A stretch of 59,863 nucleotides of DNA from assembly GCA_025765615.1 (NCBI GenBank), contig JAIVFJ010000352.1:1-59863 (forward strand). The letters run 5' to 3'. The position numbers were made by a program, and so were the translations under genes. Of this stretch, positions 29,723 to 40,634 are shown piece by piece. This stretch comes from Zopfochytrium polystomum (Eukaryota > Chytridiomycota > Chytridiomycetes > Chytridiales > Chytridiaceae). The notes under the pieces are model-generated. The model was not told the origin of the DNA. It did no database searches and worked only from the letters and a program-made list of their open reading frames with translations. Each line of letters opens with the position of its first letter. Position 1 is the stretch's first letter.

Positions 29723-32538
29723 ATGGAGTCGTCGGTCGAAGCTGCCATTTCAACACACACCACCACCACCATTGGTCAGCGGAGGCCGACGACGACGTTT
29801 GAACTAGCCGGCGTCGAGGCCCAGCTCCACGCCATCCAGGTGTCCGCAAGGACGCTCGCTGCGGCAGTTTCAACTGCCGGAACCTCTTCCACATCGAACG
29901 AACCCGTCCGCGAGCACCTCAGCGCCCTCCGAGCTGCCGTCGCCGCAGTGACAACCCTTCTCACCGGCCTGGGGCTCCTGGATTCACCGCCCAATGCCAT
30001 GTGCGCCGTGGCAAACCCCGTTCCTGCCGCAGACCGCCCCGTGGCCGTTGCTCCGACAACCTCCTGCGTCCGCCGCAGCTTGTGGGACAAACTCTTACCC
30101 GAACTGAAGCACGCTATCCTCGCCCTCGCGGGCCCAGTAACCCAACACCTCTCCGGCGTCGCCATCCAACCGCTCCGCGCCCACTTCATAGGTGCTGATC
30201 GGGACCGAACCAGATCCGCGTTCCGCGACATCTTCGAACACGACCTCCACCACCTGCTCATCGATCCCCGCGAAGCACCCACCCCTGCCGCTGCCGCGGC
30301 AGCAACTGCCGCACACGCCGCGTTCAACTTTGCAGCGGTACTAAAGGACGGCATGTCGCTCAAATACCCCGACTACCTCCTCATCCGAAGCAGATTAATG
30401 TTCACCGCTGTCCAATCGACAATGGAGTACTGGTTCGAGCGCGAGCTTTTCCCTGTTGCCGTGGCCCGCGGCTGGCAGGACCTCCTTAGGCATGGGCCAT
30501 GCGGTGAGTGTCCTATCGAAGCGAGGGACGTTGCACTGTCCGGGCTGCCGCTGCACCGCGTCGCCGGACTCTTTGCCGCGCAGCCCAAGCTCGCATCGGC
30601 AACGGCTTTATCGATTCCGCGGCCCGCGTCGGCCGTGTCGACCTGCTGAGGTGGGCGGACGTGTTCAAGCCCTTTGAAACGCACGTTGGCACCCCGCTCC
30701 AGGTCGCTGGCGAGGCAGCCGTGTGGGGCCACTTGCACGTGGTCGAATGGGCTTTGAACAGGTTCGGCATGGAGTGCGTGGCCGGGGCGTTGGACAGGGC
30801 TGCGGCGAGGGGACACCTTGCCCTTGTCGAGTTCCTGCACGACCGTGGAGCGGAGGCGACGGTCGCGGCGATGGACGGGGCGGCGGAGAATGGGCACATT
30901 GACGTGGTGAAGTTCCTGCACGATCGTGGAGCGGAGGCGACGGTCGCGGCGATGGACCGCGCCGCGGAGAATGGGCACTTTGACGTGGTGAAGTTCCTGC
31001 ACTCCCACCGCGCCGAGGGCTGCACGGAGGAAGCCCTCTATGGCGCACTGTATTCGGCGTCGACGGAGGATCGCGTGGATTTGAATAAAGAAGCGGAGCT
31101 GGTCAAGTTCCTGCTGGAACATCGCCCCGAGGTGGCAGACATTGCGGCCGACATCGTGTACATTCCGATCCTCCAGTGCTTGCATGTGCTGCCGCGAGCA
31201 TGCTTGGAGATCATCCAAGTCTTACATCGGCTGTCGTCAAAGGACTGGTCTGATCCGGCGGTGAAGATTGATCTGCCAATGGACTTGGCGGCGCGCGCGG
31301 GACTCTTGGATGTTCTAGAATTTTTGCACAGCAACCGTAACGAGGGCTGCACAGAAGCTGCTGTGAATACGGCAGCGGCAGGCGGCCACTTGGCGGTTGT
31401 AAAGTTCCTGAACGAGCATTTTGGAGAGGTCTTCACAGCGACTGCGATGGACGAGGCGGCAGCGGCGGGACACTTGGACATTGTCGAGTTCCTCCACGAG
31501 CAACGGACCGAAGGATGCAGCAAGGTGGCGATGGACGCGGCAGCCGGTAACGGCCATCTAGATGTTGTCCGATACCTGCACATGAACCGGAAGGAAGGGT
31601 GCAGCAAACAGGCCATGGACGTGGCTGCAGAGCGAGGGTATCTGGAAGTGGTCAAGTTCCTCCACGACAATCGATCCGAAGGCTGCAGTCATGACGCCGC
31701 GACGGGCGCCTTCCGAAAGGGGCACCTGGATGTGGTAGAGTTCCTCGGAGTCACTTACGGTCTGACCCCCGAGGGACTCGACGATACCAAATTTTGGACC
31801 GACGTCATCGAGGAGCAGGTGCGTACCGGCGATCCCGGCGTTCATCTGCTGCCGCTGCAGCGCATGCCCGTGGCGAGCATGGCTGCAGCCGTCGTCGCCT
31901 GCACGGACGCAGCACAACGCGACCACCTGGCGTTCCGGTGCGTACAGCTCGAGCTTGCAAAGCACCTTGAAGCCGTGCTGGAGACCACCCCCGACGTACT
32001 CGCCGCAGCGTCTCTCGAGGCTGTCGTTGGGAACGAGACACTCCAGCTCTGGGGCGCGCCTACAGTTGACGTGCCGGAGTACGACGTGTCGGAGTACCCG
32101 TCCAGAATCACAGCCGCCGCCCACCGCCGCCGCATCGAGGTCCTCAAGACCCTCCACACCCACCGCCCAGCACTCTTCTCCGCCTGCGGCGGAGTCACGG
32201 CTTTGATGGAGTCTTGCGTGCGCCACCTTTGCTTCAGCGAGCTGCTGTGGCTCTGGGAGAGTTTCCCGGAACCGGCTGCCGCGCACCCGATGTTTGCCCG
32301 GTTCTGCCCGGCGCTGGGCATGCTGGTGCGCGGTGGGGCGCAGAGCGCGGCGCAAGCGATGGACATTGCTGTGTCCAAGGGGTCGCTGGACACGGTGGTG
32401 TGGCTTAGGCACTGCTTTGGTGGGATGGATGGGGCGCTTGATCGCAGGGCGGCGGCTCTTGTCGAGCACGAGGCGTGGCGGCACATTTCGATGGGGAGCG
32501 AGTTGGAGGATGCCTCTTCAATGCGGGAAGACATCTGA
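29723..32538 (+). CDS. Ankyrin-repeat protein
   Basis: Two exons joined by an 80-base intron (30504-30583, GTGAGT..GCAG) that splits a codon and gives HGPC|AQARIGNGF. The N-terminal 260 residues are mostly helical and Ala-rich (SLWDKLLPELKHAILALAGP), possibly a degenerate F-box-like segment. From about residue 270 come ten or more ankyrin units of the protist type, with GHLDVVKFLHDNRSEGCS and AAAAGHLDIVEFLHEQ as clear examples. The C-terminal 200 residues have weaker repeats. Repeat units 30840-30990 are almost identical to each other (DRGAEATVAAMD..AENGH), a recent internal duplication. Ankyrin arrays bind other proteins; the partner cannot be told from sequence. Intracellular, as no signal peptide or membrane segment is evident. 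Confidence 0.85.
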
Positions 32539-33420
32539 TATATATATTAATCTCTTCCATATTAGCCATTCGTTTGGGGCTGGTGGCGCATGTAGTCACG
32601 AAACCATGTATTAATACTTGTGTTCTTCTCCAATCCGCCTTTTTGCACGTTGGCTTGCTTGTCAGACCGATGACAGCACAGCAGGACATATCGGAGTGTG
32701 AAGATTTGGAAATTCGGAGAAGAAAAAAGGTCGCAGTCTTCCATCCCCTTTTTGGCGTTCTTGGCTTTTCTCCTCTTCTTCCAGTGTCTTCTCGATTTCT
32801 TTCCTTCTTTCTTTCTTCCTTCCTTTTCCCTGTCGGGGATGAAGTCAGCGCCCCGCTGAACAGAAGCTGAAGACAGAGGGCTGGTCTGTCTGGTGGCTGA
32901 TTGAAGGCTTTCTTAGACGATGGCCAATTTTTTTTGCTCACTGATACAGGAAAGCGCTTGCCGTGAAGCAAGTGATCGGCAAGGTGCCCCGCTACACGGG
33001 CTCGCGCTCCACGCGCGGCAACACCAACCTGCCCTTCTTCCGGCACATGGTTTTCAGTCACGACCGCGCCATCAGGAGCGTCGACTTTGCCTTGCAAATC
33101 GTGAGCTCGAAGCCAAAATATGAAAGTGGGAAATCTCGTCCTCGGCGCGTACATCCTTCGCAGCCGTGACGGCAAGCTTTTCCTTTTTTTTTAGTGCAGT
33201 TAACCCACCTCCCAAGGAGTTCGCGCAGTCGCACAGGGCGTTCTACTGCGAGGATTCGCACCGCGGTGGAGGCTTTCGCTTTGGCGGCAGTGACCGTAAT
33301 GGATTGAGTATTAGACCTACTCCCATCCCACCGCGCCCGAGGTCCGAGAGGTATAATAAGGGGTTTAAGAGCGAGTCTTCAATATATACAGCTGAAAACA
33401 GAACAGAACATAGTTGAGAC
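32539..33420. other. Unassigned region with one exon-like reading
   Basis: After an acceptor at about 32950 an open reading gives KQVIGKVPRYTGSRSTRGN, then FFRHMVFSHDRAIRSVDFAL up to a GTGAGC donor near 33101. It loosely resembles the start of YlqF/MTG1-type GTPases (HM..AI..VD.) but lacks the GTPase motifs. At about 33230-33310 a relative of the repeats at 6190 and 6435 is found (ARIRTAVEAFALAA). Probably an assembly of old gene pieces. Confidence 0.35.
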
Positions 33421-34054
33421 TCTGTTCGCACATAAGGATGGTTATTGTCTCACAAAGTGCGATCGTGTTATACAGGGTGGTCGCGAAAGGGGCAAAATGT
33501 GTGCAAGTGGTGGAGGACGGCAACCACCCTCGCTATTTTCTCAGGTTTTCGGAAGGCCAGAACCTCGGAGGTTCTCGAGGCCGAAGAGCGCGCCAAACGC
33601 CTCCTCTCCGTACTTTGTGACCAGCCCAAAAAAACACAAAAAGCAACAACATGCAACAAATCCCTTTGTCCCTGCCTCGCAGGGGAACGCGTTGGCCGCG
33701 TGTCCGGCTCACTCTCAGCGCGCGCGGCGCCTCGCGCCCAACAATTTCCACCCGTCGCGACCATCCATAACCCGCGCAAGAATCCACCAACGAAACCGTT
33801 TTTCCGAAGACACCGGCCCCAGTACTGCGAGCAGAGCCAAATAGTCGAGGGGAACGAGGACCTTCGGCCAGTGGTTGGGCGATTTTTCCTCTTGTTCTGT
33901 AAGCAACCATTGTGGCAGATTAAGGTTCGGACAAAGTCGTGCGATCGTGACAAGTCCAAGTGAAAGAAGAACAGAAGAAAAAAAAAACCCCTTCTTCGTT
34001 TTGTCATTGTTTTGCATTGTCTAGTTTGTCGCTCCCTCGCTCACTCATTCTCGC
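33421..34054. other. Unassigned sequence
   Basis: No gene, RNA or repeat was recognised; the readings on both strands are low in complexity or lack known motifs. Confidence 0.35.
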
Positions 34055-34962
34055 TCACTCCGGCTCACACCATCCCACCATCCACCCTCCTCCCCTCCCC
34101 GCCACCTTCCCGGCCATCCTCCCCGCCCTCCCCGCCGTGGGCGTCGCAAACATCAATAGCCGCGAACCGCCGCCACCAACCGCATCATCTCCCATTTTCA
34201 CGGCCGCGGCCAGCTCCGGGAACGGCAGGAAGCGTGTGGACGCCGGGTGGCCGTAGCGGGAGTAGTGCGCGAGGAGGTCCAGGCCGGACGGCGGCGGCGA
34301 CGGTGGCGGCGGCGGTGGCGGCGGCGGCGAAGGCGGGGGAAGGTCGTGCCGGTGGTGGTGGTGGTGTCCGTGCGGGTGGTGCAGCGTCCGACGTCGTCGG
34401 CCGGTTGCCGGCGATCGAGGGGGTGAGGGCGAGGAAGAGGAGGAGGAGGAGGAGAAGGAGGAAGAAAAGGACGAGTCGGAGAAAGCTGGAGAGTGTGAGC
34501 GGTCGGCAGGCGATGCCGACAATGGCGAAGGGTGCGCGTGGCGGTGGTGGTGGTGGCGTCGGCTTGGGCCGTCGCGGTTGCGACCGAATGGGAGGAGGGA
34601 GGAGAGGAGCGGAGATGTCGTTGCCGCTGCGAGGCCGAGGCCGAGAGCTGTTGCAGAGACGAGGAGGAGCAGGGAGGATTGCGGCGGGTTCTAGTAGTTG
34701 TGAGGGTTGGGGTTGATGGGTGAGCACTTTTCCTTCGTTTCTCTCTGTCGCCTCCCACCTTTGGAAGAAGCGAGAGAGAGGCTTCGGCGACGGCTGCGGC
34801 AGCAGAGTCTGCTACTGCTCCTGGCGACGGCATGGAGGAGACGACGGACAGGTCGTTGTTGTCGGCGAGGAACAGTCCGAGAAGGTTGCGGAGGGTCGCG
34901 GCGAGGGCCGCGGCCGGCGCCGACGACGACGACGACGGCGGCAGGATGAAGGGCGCTGACAT
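34055..34962 (-). CDS. Hypothetical low-complexity protein
   Basis: Exon 1 (from ATG at 34962) reads MSAPFILPPSSSSSAPAAAL and then LRNLLGLFLADNNDLSV. It ends SLSLLPK at a GTGGGA donor, and a second reading after CTACTAG continues with SLLLLVSATALGLGLAAATT, a possible membrane segment. Ser-, His- and Pro-rich stretches follow, then LDLLAHYSRYGHPASTRFLP and the stop at 34055. No family recognised. The model rests on one intron and composition only, so the whole may be non-coding. Confidence 0.4.
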
Positions 34963-35330
34963 GATCGGGGCAGGCGCGATGAGCAGCAAGATGCGATCGG
35001 CGGGCAGTGGTGGCTGCTTTCTTTGTTTTGTTGGGGAGAGAGAGAGACAGACAGACAGACAGACACGATCAAGTGCGAGAGACAGACAGACAGACAGAGA
35101 GATTCCCAATTCAATAACGCCAGCAAAAAAGTTCAGGCTCTATAGCGACACTTCACTGCATCTCACAGTACTTGCATCGTGCATTCCAGTACAGGCTGGA
35201 CCGAATGGGCACGCGTCCACACAGAGCGCTCTACCAACCGGTCAGCAAGGAGTGGACGGGCGGCAGGTAACCATAAATACAGCGGTTTGGGATAGGATTG
35301 CATTTTGAACAGAAAATCTGTCACGGAGGT
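34963..35330. other. Intergenic with CAGA array
   Basis: GAGA/CAGA repeats fill about 35035-35101. The rest has no feature I can name. Confidence 0.4.
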
Positions 35331-35656
35331 GTGAGACTACACTGATGTCTCAGTGATAAAGTCAAGGGATTCTATTCGCAAAAACTAGCATACCTGTCAT
35401 AAAACTGCAAGGATTGGAACCCCTATTCTTCTTCCTGGTTCTTTAGTTTCCAAGACACTATCAAAGTGTATTTGCCGTCTTTATTATTGGGACTGCTTTT
35501 ACTACTTTTGTCTTACAGTTTCTGTTGCACCAGGGTTTTCCCAATATATTTTCTTTTTTGGTGACTAACAGAACTGCATAGGGATGAGGTGCCTGGCAAG
35601 CTGTTCCCCACACCTGTCTATTTATTGTTTGTTTTCTGCACTCGTACATACACACT
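35331..35656. repeat. Dispersed ~350-base repeat (copy B)
   Basis: Second copy of the repeat at 10137-10486, same orientation, beginning TGTGAGACTACACTGATG. It is slightly shorter through small deletions. It abuts a private-family gene fragment on its right side. Confidence 0.6.
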
Positions 35657-35675
35657 TGGGTTAGCGGACTTTGAG

Positions 35676-36048
35676 CATTAATACCCCGCACAATCGGAAC
35701 GACAGGAAAGAAGTTGCTCAGAGCCTCCGCAGGAAATTGTTGACTGTGATTCCACTGGCAATTGCGATTGGAACTTGAGTGGAAAGACGATGAGGAATTG
35801 TCAGAAAGCAAACTTCATCCTATATTATCTGCTTGAGCAGAGAAGGAGGAAAACTGTTAACACCGGGTTTCTGTTCCACTTAATACTCAGAGTATTTGTC
35901 ATCAGCGCAAGCCAGCGCCCAGGTCTGCATTGGCGGTGGCTCGCTCTCCCATGGGCATTGTGAGAACGATAACTGACAGTCACAATAGGTTCGGGTCCGT
36001 CTTGTGCCTCTTGCTGCTAACCAGTCAGTTCCGCCTAACACTTTACAC
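35676..36048 (+). pseudogene. Private-family gene fragment plus element end
   Basis: Matches 57714-58021 in reverse orientation, including SEPPQEIV-type and DDEELSES coding sequence of the private family. It then carries about 200 bases of non-family sequence ending CCGCCTAACA. Both loci share the same junction between gene and element, so one was copied from the other or both from a common source. Confidence 0.6.
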
Positions 36049-37368
36049 TAGCAATTTGATAGGAATTAATTGGAGGACATTAGCCCAATAAAGTTAGTTT
36101 TGGCTGCTATTTGCTTTCCTTCACTCCAGGGCCCAGATCCCAGGGTCAAGGAGCAGCGGGGCAATATGTATGCCAAGTGAGGAGTGGGTTGTATGTGCTG
36201 GACTTCTCTGAGACAGTGGTCATTCTCCAGTTGGAGGGTGGGTGGAGAGTTACAGGTGCAGAAGTAGATCCAGACGACTTGATGAACAAGTTTGTGGTGG
36301 ATTTGAGAACTGCAAGTGCCAGGGTGGGCACTAGAGGCAGTCGGGAATACGTCAACCTTGACAAAGATCTAGGTAAGAAGTTGTCGTTCCTCTCAGCAAA
36401 ATGATCTGAAGACAAAAACCGTGCAAGGAATTGAAATCCTTCTTTGATGAGAGCGTTCTCTTCTTTCGCAGAGGGAAACAATGAGACCGCAGTTACGTTT
36501 GTGTCGACTAAAGATGTGGCCACTCTTCTTACCTTTTTTAGCCTACCATCGATAGGTATACTTCCATTCCGTCCTCTGAGATGACGAAATTGTACACGCC
36601 AGCTGGAGGAAGCAGCCCAGTGTCTTGGGGAAGGCTGGCACATGCATCGCATTGCGCACTTGGTGAACATATTGCCAGCCCGACACTCAGACAGAACAAG
36701 CTCGTCTGCAGCGGAGAGCGGGTTGTTAAGGAATTGCTCATTTGGTTGTACGCTTCCGAGTGTTACTCGAGCGACTTTCTCAGTGCGTGGCAATGACGCC
36801 GCTTTCCGTAGGCGTGCTCGTGCCCTGATTTTCGATCGCTCAGGCCATGGTCAACTTTCGTCTTTGGTGTAATCCCCAGGCTGATAGTTCCTTTCCAGTC
36901 GCTGTGCGAGTGTGGCGACAATCAAGGGGTAGCGCTATAACGCACGATCGCTTTTTGGCCTCCTTCCGCCTGACGCGATCCTGCTTTCGTATGTGTGTGC
37001 AGAACGGTGTCGAGTCAGCGACAGTTGCCAGACGCCTGGTACGATCCCTCGTGGCGCTCGTGCCACTCGCTGCCCACTCCCCCTGCGCACACGGGAGCTT
37101 TGTCATTTCCACCTGCTTTCGCCACGATTCCATTCCAATCGCGGGGTTGCCAAGGTGCAGGTAACCTGTTCGCAGGTCTCGGCTGCGGGGCGGCTTGGGA
37201 GGACAGGTTTCCGCCGCGGACCGCCAGAAAGCAACTTGACCACCTTGCAGTATTTATTTAACAGACATCTGTTCTCCGTTCTGCACAGCCAAAACTCACC
37301 GACCAGACCACCATCACCACAACGAATCACCCACAACGAATCACCCACAACCCCACCCACTAGCGATC
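36049..37368. other. Unassigned region upstream of TPT1
   Basis: Readings of about 100 codons on plus (36111-36404, with LYVLDFSETVVILQLEGGW) and 215 codons on minus (36793-36146) overlap each other. Neither shows a known motif. The TPT1 promoter should lie in the last few hundred bases. Confidence 0.35.
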
Positions 37369-38471
37369 ATGTCCACCACCCCCAACTCGACGACCACAAC
37401 AGGCAGCAGCAGCCGACCGGCATCCAACGGCCGACGCCGCGGTGGCGGCGGCGGCGATCGCGACGACCCGGCGGTCAAGTTCTCCAAGGCGCTGTCGTGG
37501 CTGCTGCGGCACGGCGCCGTCAAGGAAGGCGTGCCGATCCGCCCCGACGGATTCGTCCTCGTCTCGGACCTCGTGAGTCCGCCCTCCCCCTCTCCTCCCT
37601 CCCCTCCCTATCCCCCTCTTGACTGAAAACAAAACCACCCCTCCCCCGCCAGCTGCAACACACCAAATTCCGCGGCAAAAACCTGTCCGACGTGCAAGCG
37701 GCAGTGCGGGACAGCGACAAGCAGCGGTACCAGCTGGCGAGCGAGGTGGACGCGGCGACCGGGGAGACGGTGTGGATGATCAAGGCGAACCAGGGGCATT
37801 CGATCGAGGTACTTTTATCACAGTATTTCGAGTTTGTTGCTCACTCTTTGGGTGTGCAAAAAATAAAAAACAAGGTCGAGGTTGAGCTGGAGGAAGTGAC
37901 GGACGCGGCAGAGATACCGACGGTGCTGCACGGGACGAGTCGGAGCGCGTTGCCGATGATTTGTGGGTATTTTTCTGTTTTGTCGACCCCTTTGCTCAAC
38001 CCCGAATTGCCACCCCTTTCGCAGTGCGAGAAGGGCTGAGCAAGATGAGACGAAACCACATTCACTTTGCGGTGGGCAAGCCGGGCGAGTCTGGAGTCAT
38101 CAGGTACTTTGTTTTGTTGTCCCCGCCTCCCACCCTCTGCTGACACCTAAGGGGCGGGCGCGCTCGTCCTTTTTCTTTTTTCACAGCGGCATGAGAAAGA
38201 GCTCGGAAGTTATTATTTACGTCGATGCGCGCCGGGCTATGAACGGTACTCGTATTTGAGAACACTCCGCTCTTTCTTTGCCTTTTCTCCTTTTCTCTTT
38301 TCTCTTCCCCTCCGATCCAACTGACGCGTTGGTGCTTTCCCCTCAGCGGGTATCAAGTTCTACCGGTCGCCCAACAACGTGGTCCTCTCGTCGGGCATCA
38401 ACGGATTCATACCGGCCGTGTTCTTCGACCGCATCGAGGACAAGAACGGAAACGTCATCCGGACACAGTAA
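37369..38471 (+). CDS. TPT1: tRNA 2'-phosphotransferase
   Basis: Tpt1 moves the 2'-phosphate left at the splice junction of ligated tRNAs onto NAD+, the last step of tRNA splicing. Six or so exons. A Ser/Gly-rich N-terminus precedes AVKFSKALSWLLRHGA (the RH pair binds the substrate), VPIRPDGFVLVSDL, the winged-helix part LQHTKFRGKNLSDVQAAV, and WMIKANQGHSIE. Then HGTSRSALPMI, GLSKMRRNHIHFAVG and VIIYVDARRAMN lead to YRSPNNVVLSSGINGFIPAV. The catalytic Arg-His-Arg-Arg set is present by motif. The stop is TAA at 38469-38471. Converges on the FKBP gene 114 bases away. Confidence 0.95.
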
Positions 38472-38585
38472 AGTCAGAAAGTTTGGGTGGGGGGGCGGAG
38501 TGAAGGGAGGGCCGACAGATTTTGGGAGATACGGACTGTCTGTTGTATTTATGCCATTTTTAAGTGGAACAGATAAACAAACATA

Positions 38586-39428
38586 TCACAGTTCGTCATC
38601 GCTGCCCGCGTTCTTGATTTCCAGCAGCTCCACCTCAAACACCAGGGTCGCTCCCCCAGGGATCTTTGCCCCGGCACCGCGGTCGCCGTAACCTATCACG
38701 GTTCAGACAGGGCCAGCGAAGGGGAAAGAAGTCTAGCGAAAAGCACATGCGAAAAACGTACCAAGGGCGGGGGGGATAACAAGTCGCCTCTTGTCGCCAA
38801 CGCACATGTCCAGAAGGCCTTGGTCCCATCCTGGTTTTCAGAGGGGTTTTGCATCCAGGCAAAAGTAAAGTGCGGTGGACCAAACGGGGGCAAAAAACGC
38901 GAACAAGGGGAATGCTCGGCGATCAGCAAAGGCAAAGCAAGTTGGGTGGTGTCTCTCACCCTTGATGACATGACCGGCGCCAAGGGTAAAGTCAAAGGGC
39001 TGGTTGCGGTCGAGGGACGAGTCGAACTTGGATCCGTCACTGAAGAGGGTTCCTTTTTGTTGTGACCGGTATGGTTAGCCAACCATAAAACCCCCACGAA
39101 ACTCTTCCCATCGCGTCACATCCTCACCGGTGTAGTGCATGGAGAGCTTGTCGCCGCTGCGGGATTTGCGATTGCATTCGTTCTTGTGCTTGACGCCTTT
39201 TATTTGTGGGGTGATAGGTTTGGGAGGGTGTTAGTTGTAAATCGTGTCGATTGCAGATCTGTCGTCGATCGGAAGCGGTTGGGAGGGGGGTGGTGTTGGG
39301 GATGGCAGCGCGTCCAACTTTGGGGGAGACGCACCGATCTGCAGCGTCGTAGGCGGGTTCTTGACGGCCTCGACCGCGGCGAGGACGAAGGCGGCGATCA
39401 GGACGAGGGTTGCAGCGACGTGTCTCAT
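38586..39428 (-). CDS. FKBP2: FKBP2-like peptidyl-prolyl isomerase of the ER
   Basis: Catalyses proline cis-trans isomerisation during folding in the ER lumen. The first exon starts [21 protein letters not shown], a clear signal peptide, followed by PPTTLQIG. Further exons give [20 protein letters not shown] and YTG, then [20 protein letters not shown] and [11 protein letters not shown], then [20 protein letters not shown]. The last exon reads [20 protein letters not shown] and VELLEIKN. These are the FK506-pocket residues of FKBP13/FKBP2 (YTG, FD, VIKGWDQ, GYG). The C-terminus is SDDEL, an HDEL-like ER retrieval signal. About 145 residues, normal for the family. Confidence 0.93.
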
Positions 39429-39524
39429 TTTTTTTTTTACAGGTTCGCCCCTGGGTTTGCCTCGCTTTTTCCCCCAGTCACAAGACCCAACCGGGCCAAT
39501 GTTACCCCCGCCAAACCCTCCCCT

Positions 39525-40066
39525 CTACTTCCTCAACCGCGCCATAGACCGCTCCAGTCTTTCGCACTTTGTGTCCAGCTTTGCCGCGACGTCGTCGACC
39601 TTTTTATCGAGGAGCTCGAAACGTTTGTGGAAGTCGAGCTGGCAGGCCTGCAGCTGCTCCATGACGGTTTTCAGGTCGATGCTGCGGGCGCGTTCCATCT
39701 GTTCCAGGAGGATGAGCTGCTCCTCGAGGCTCTCGATTGTCTGGCGCGTCTGCTGGTTCTGTGGCCGGGTTTCGCCGAGGGTCACGCTGAGGTGGGAGAG
39801 CTTCACCTTTTTTTTGGGGTTGCCGCGAGAAAGGAAGAGAAAGATTAAGCGTGCCGGAGCGGCCGGTTAGCTCGATGATGGCAGAACTAAACGAGAAAAG
39901 CCACTGATTTTACGTCTTTCTTGCCGAGAATGGGGTCCGTCCCGTGCACCTTGTCCACTTCGGTCGCCAGCGTGCCGTCTTTGAACGCCTTTTCCAGCTT
40001 CCCAATCACATCGTTGGGCGCTTCGAACTCGATAATGTAGGCTTTCTCCTCGCTCGTTAAGCGCAT
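39525..40066 (-). CDS. Small coiled-coil protein, unknown
   Basis: Two exons, 40066-39914 (51 codons) and 39806-39525, joined GAC|GTAAAA..AAAG|GTG to read ILGKKD|VKLSHLSVTLGE. The N-terminal half (MRLTSEEKAYIIEFEAPNDV) looks globular. The C-terminal half is one long heptad helix from QTRQTIESLEEQLILLEQ to DKKVDDVAAKLDTKCERLER. About 144 residues, no signal peptide. I do not recognise the family. The start is the first ATG in the frame with a good helix-sheet N-terminus; a start further upstream would need another exon. Confidence 0.65.
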
Positions 40067-40634
40067 GCGGAAAGCTGAGGCGCTGCATGGTGTTTGGTAG
40101 TTCGTTAAAATTCGGGGAGGAATTCCACCAGGGAAAATTGGCCCCCGCCGAATGTTTCTTTGATTTACCCAAAATTCCGTTCAAAGAACCAAAAGAGGTC
40201 TGGCTGGGTCTAGGAAGCACAGGTCGATTGGTCGAGGGAGATGAGTGGGCGCGCGACAAGTCACCGACAGCTCCCCTGCGCTACCAAGCAAAACCAGTAC
40301 CTCCTTCCACACTTGCCACGACATTGCGGATCGCGCGAGGAAGGACACGAGGCGGAGCTCCGAGCCAACGGCGGTGGCTGGCGGCGGGGTGGAAGCGGCG
40401 GCGGCGGCGGGGTTGGCGGCGGTGGGCGATGTTGCGGCCGGTGCGGCCGAAGGGTGAAGTGGTGATGTGGCTGGGGTCATAAGTTCGGTGCGATGTGTGT
40501 TTTCTGCTGCCCGAAATTGTCGATCTGAATTGGGTGGGTTTGGGAGGGGTGGTCGCTCTGTCCAGTTGATTCAAAAATTTGTTTATTTATTTATTTATTT
40601 CTCACGCCAGAAGGACCACCTGCCGAGGGACGAG
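40067..40634. promoter_or_regulatory. Divergent intergenic region, coiled-coil gene / EXO1
   Basis: It must contain both promoters. A TTTA repeat (about 40580-40600) sits just upstream of the EXO1 start. No conserved site was identified, and a stretch of GGC/GGT repeats at 40370-40440 is the only other structure. Confidence 0.4.

Noticed and set aside
32950..33110. A YlqF/MTG1-type GTPase
   Set aside because: Only a vague HM..AI..VD likeness; no G1, G3 or G4 motif could be found downstream in any frame.
36146..36793. A 215-codon minus-strand reading
   Set aside because: Overlaps an equally plausible plus reading, no motif, no splice support; left unassigned.
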